Notes under the pieces: generated by a model
Seen by the model: only the letters and a program-made list of their open reading frames with translations
The model's database searches: none
What the model was told of the DNA's origin: nothing
Made by a program: the position numbers and the translations under genes
From: Clostridia bacterium
GTDB lineage: Bacteria; Bacillota; Clostridia; UMGS1810
Assembly (NCBI GenBank): GCA_017549745.1
Contig: JAFYUA010000058.1
Span: forward strand, 1-7,878
Direction: 5' to 3'
Length of the DNA: 7,878 bases
Part shown: positions 5,731 to 7,878 of the stretch, piece after piece
How positions within the stretch are numbered: the stretch's first letter is position 1
Layout of the letters: each line of letters begins with the position of its first letter

Positions 5731-7140
5731 ATGAATGAAAATAATCACAATGGTTTCAACCAATTTGACAACAATGATTCTTTTCAAAACGAACAAAATG
5801 TATCAGATGATAAATTTGAGACACTTCCATATAATGATGAGCCAAAGTATATCCCTATAGAAGATGAAACTCCATCTGATTCATATTATATGAACTCCAT
5901 ATATCAGAATCAGAATGACCCGTTTTTTCACACTCAATACAAGGCTCCCAAAAAGAAAAAATACATTTCTGTGCCTGTTGCAATAATTGCACTTGTTGCC
6001 ACAGCCTTTATTTCCATAACAGGCGGGGCAATGATATACAATCTTGAAGCTTTTGATAAGATTTCGGGCGATGTAGCCTACAAAAACACTCCTCACACCT
6101 CAGTTGAGGATAATATCCGCACATCGGAAAAAATAGTTTCAGGCACTCAGACCAAAGTCAACACAATCAACGGTGAAGTTCTCACAACTCCCGAAATTGT
6201 TGACAAGGTTGGTCCTGCAGTGGTTGGCATAATCAACAAAACCACCTATGGCAATGCCTATGGATACTATGGTTTCTTTGGCGGTGATGTAAACAAAGAA
6301 ATCGAGCAATCAAGCGGTTCTGGCGTTATAATAAGCGCCGATGGATACATTGTAACCAACAACCATGTTGTAGAAAATGCCACAAAAATCTCTGTAATTC
6401 TCAACACTGGCGAAGAATACGACGGCAAGGTTGTGGGTAAGGATGCTTCCACTGATTTGGCGGTTGTCAAAATTGAAGCTGCAGGGCTCACATTTGCGCA
6501 GATGGGCACAAGCTCCAATCTCAGAGTTGGCGAAACAGCCATCGCCATCGGCAACCCTCTCGGTCAGGAATTTGCAGGCACCACAACACAAGGCATCATC
6601 AGTGGTCTCAATCGTTCTGTCACCATCGACAATAAGACCATGAACCTCATTCAGACCGATGCTGCCATCAACCCGGGTAATTCAGGCGGTGCACTTGTCA
6701 ATGAATATGGTCATCTCATAGGCATCAACACTGCCAAGATTTCGTCAAGTACTCTCGAGGGTCTCGGTTTTGCTATTCCCATCGATGAGGCAAAACCCAT
6801 AATTCAGGAGCTCATCACAAATGGCTATGTCACAGGCCGTCCTGTAATCGGCATTGCAGGCAGAGCTGTTACCAAGGAAGATGCCCAGGCATATAACCTC
6901 AAAGTCGGAGTGTATGTGTCGAGCCTCACACCCAATGGCCCTGCGCATATGGCAGGCGTTAAAATAGGAGACATCATCATTGAGTGTGATGGTGAACCTG
7001 TTGAAACAGTTGACGATATAAACGAAATCAAAAACAAAAAATCACCTGGCAACGAAATCTCTGTGAAAATATACAGACGCGGTGAATATGTAAATCTCAA
7101 GATAATCCTTGGTGAAGAAAACCCGGGAACTGCACAGTAA
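5731..7140 (+). CDS. htrA: Membrane-anchored HtrA/DegP-family serine protease with PDZ domain
   Basis: A 469-residue trypsin-like protease and chaperone that degrades or refolds misfolded exported proteins at the outer face of the membrane. The N-terminal part (1-71) is rich in Asn, Gln and acidic residues and probably cytosolic. KAPKKKK then precedes one transmembrane helix (about 79-103), leaving the rest outside. The protease domain (about 152-365) has the triad H212 (VTNNHVV), D242 (STDLAVV) and S318 (NPGNSGG), with the expected IAIGNPLG and GLGFAIP motifs. One PDZ domain covers about 370-462 (VGVYVSSLTPNGPAHMAGVKIGD region). The Gly/Tyr-rich stretch YGNAYGYYGFFGG (173-185) sits where HtrA proteins have a variable LA-type loop. 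GGAGG (5717-5721) lies 9 nt before the ATG. It follows the two-component pair, as in species where such a pair controls htrA. It is intact, of usual length for Gram-positive HtrA, and ends at a strong terminator. Confidence 0.95.
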   Translation: MNENNHNGFNQFDNNDSFQNEQNVSDDKFETLPYNDEPKYIPIEDETPSDSYYMNSIYQNQNDPFFHTQYKAPKKKKYISVPVAIIALVATAFISITGGAMIYNLEAFDKISGDVAYKNTPHTSVEDNIRTSEKIVSGTQTKVNTINGEVLTTPEIVDKVGPAVVGIINKTTYGNAYGYYGFFGGDVNKEIEQSSGSGVIISADGYIVTNNHVVENATKISVILNTGEEYDGKVVGKDASTDLAVVKIEAAGLTFAQMGTSSNLRVGETAIAIGNPLGQEFAGTTTQGIISGLNRSVTIDNKTMNLIQTDAAINPGNSGGALVNEYGHLIGINTAKISSSTLEGLGFAIPIDEAKPIIQELITNGYVTGRPVIGIAGRAVTKEDAQAYNLKVGVYVSSLTPNGPAHMAGVKIGDIIIECDGEPVETVDDINEIKNKKSPGNEISVKIYRRGEYVNLKIILGEENPGTAQ

Positions 7141-7144
7141 ATTG

Positions 7145-7185
7145 AAAACTCCCATGACACAACTCGGTGTCATGGGAGTTTTTTT
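7145..7185. terminator. Strong intrinsic terminator after htrA, usable from both sides
   Basis: A perfect 16-bp stem (7145-7160 with 7167-7182, GC-rich core CTCCCATGACAC) closes a 6-nt loop and runs into seven Ts (7179-7185). It begins 4 nt after the htrA stop. The AAAA on the left arm gives a short U tract for the convergent GH88 gene, whose stop lies at 7187-7189. Confidence 0.95.
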
Positions 7186-7186
7186 A

Positions 7187-7878
7187 TTACCAGTATTTTT
7201 TCCAGTCGGGTTTAAGATAGCGAAGCAAAGCTTCAAGGTAGAAATAGTCGCCATATATTGCACATTCATCAATGCCCTGACCCTGAGGCAGTGCATGGGT
7301 TACATGGCAGATGAGGCCATCATAGTCCACTCCGATATCTCCTGTGCAGTTGTCGATGATTGCTTCGAGCATCTGAGCTGATGCGCTTTCAAATATCTTT
7401 TTCTGCTGTGCATCATCAGGTAGCATCTTGCACATTTCATTCATGCCGCACACCGATATAGCGCCGGAAGAGCTGTCACGCGGCTGGTCGGAGCCCTGAG
7501 TGAAAATATAATCCCAATATGTTATGCAGTCATCAGGCAAGCGGTTGAGCATATAATATGTAATGTCTTTGTGTGTATCCACAAGGCTTTTTTCTTGTGA
7601 GTAAGAATATGCAATAGGGAAGCCGTATACACCCCATGAATGACCTCTTGCCCAGCAGGAATCATCAGAGTACCCCTGAAGTGTAAGACCTCTCACGGGA
7701 GCGGCAGTCTTGGGGTCAAACTGATAGTGATGGAATGTGGAGGCATCGTCTCTGACCAGATATTTCATTGTTGTCATATTGTGGTCAAGAGCAGCCTGAT
7801 AATATTCTTCGTTTCCTGTTTCTTTGGCAGCCCAGAAAAGCAGAGGAGCGTTCATGAGAGCGTCCATCATTGTTCTGC
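7187..7878 (-). CDS. GH88-family unsaturated glycuronyl hydrolase, C-terminal part (5' end outside window)
   Basis: The frame stays open to the right edge (codons for Arg and Thr precede the Met at 7870), so the gene starts outside the window. About 229 residues are visible of a family usually near 370-380. GH88 enzymes remove the unsaturated uronic acid left by polysaccharide lyases (on glycosaminoglycans, pectin-type or similar chains) by hydrating its double bond. Signatures, numbered from that Met, are: MMDALMNAPLLFWA with D3, matching the first catalytic Asp region; QGYSDDSCWARG with the D69/D70 pair, matching the second; then SWGVYGF and the C-terminal GDYFYLEALLRY. The usual RGQAW-type sequence is RGHSW here. 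No signal peptide can be judged. The substrate is unknown; lyase or transporter genes may lie upstream beyond the edge. Confidence 0.88.
   Translation of the reverse strand, partial: RTMMDALMNAPLLFWAAKETGNEEYYQAALDHNMTTMKYLVRDDASTFHHYQFDPKTAAPVRGLTLQGYSDDSCWARGHSWGVYGFPIAYSYSQEKSLVDTHKDITYYMLNRLPDDCITYWDYIFTQGSDQPRDSSSGAISVCGMNEMCKMLPDDAQQKKIFESASAQMLEAIIDNCTGDIGVDYDGLICHVTHALPQGQGIDECAIYGDYFYLEALLRYLKPDWKKYW

Overview
The window looks like chromosomal DNA of a Gram-positive anaerobe of the class Clostridia (Bacillota), perhaps a gut or rumen lineage near Oscillospiraceae/Ruminococcaceae. This rests on an LTA-synthase-type membrane sulfatase, purine-rich Shine-Dalgarno sites (AAGGAG, GGAGG, AAAGGA), a TTG start behind a near-complete anti-SD match, AT-rich spacers, strong hairpin-plus-T terminators and the protein family types. 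No protein was searched against a database, so the placement is an inference. No rRNA, tRNA, CRISPR array, insertion sequence or phage gene is visible.

Layout. (1) Positions 1-1014, plus strand: the C-terminal part of a lipoteichoic-acid-synthase-like sulfatase, cut by the window edge and carrying an extra C-terminal beta-rich (IPT/TIG-like) region. (2) A perfect 15-bp stem terminator separates it from (3) a convergent minus-strand galE (UDP-hexose 4-epimerase), which has a very good sigma-A-type promoter. (4) A 260-bp AT-rich divergent spacer (2058-2317) holds the galE promoter, a tandem octamer repeat over its -35 box, and a perfect inverted repeat just before the next gene. (5) A plus-strand run follows: an apgM-family phosphoglycerate mutase/proposed homoserine kinase (2318-3529), an OmpR-family response regulator (3542-4231, TTG start), its sensor kinase (4228-5643, 4-nt overlap) and, after an 87-bp spacer, a membrane-anchored HtrA/DegP protease (5731-7140). 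A strong terminator ends this run. (6) A convergent, partial minus-strand GH88 unsaturated glycuronyl hydrolase runs off the right edge.

How the genes fit together. The response regulator and kinase form a standard two-component pair. The spacer before htrA holds three TT-rich hexamers at 11-bp spacing ending on a candidate -35 box. This is the arrangement used by OmpR-family regulators, so the pair may control htrA much as CssRS (Bacillus) and CiaRH (Streptococcus) control their htrA genes. This is the most interesting regulatory idea in the window. The LTA-type enzyme, galE and htrA all relate to the cell envelope. The apgM-family gene at the head of the run is the odd partner. Most of the window is otherwise ordinary core-type gene content; I do not see a clearly new system.
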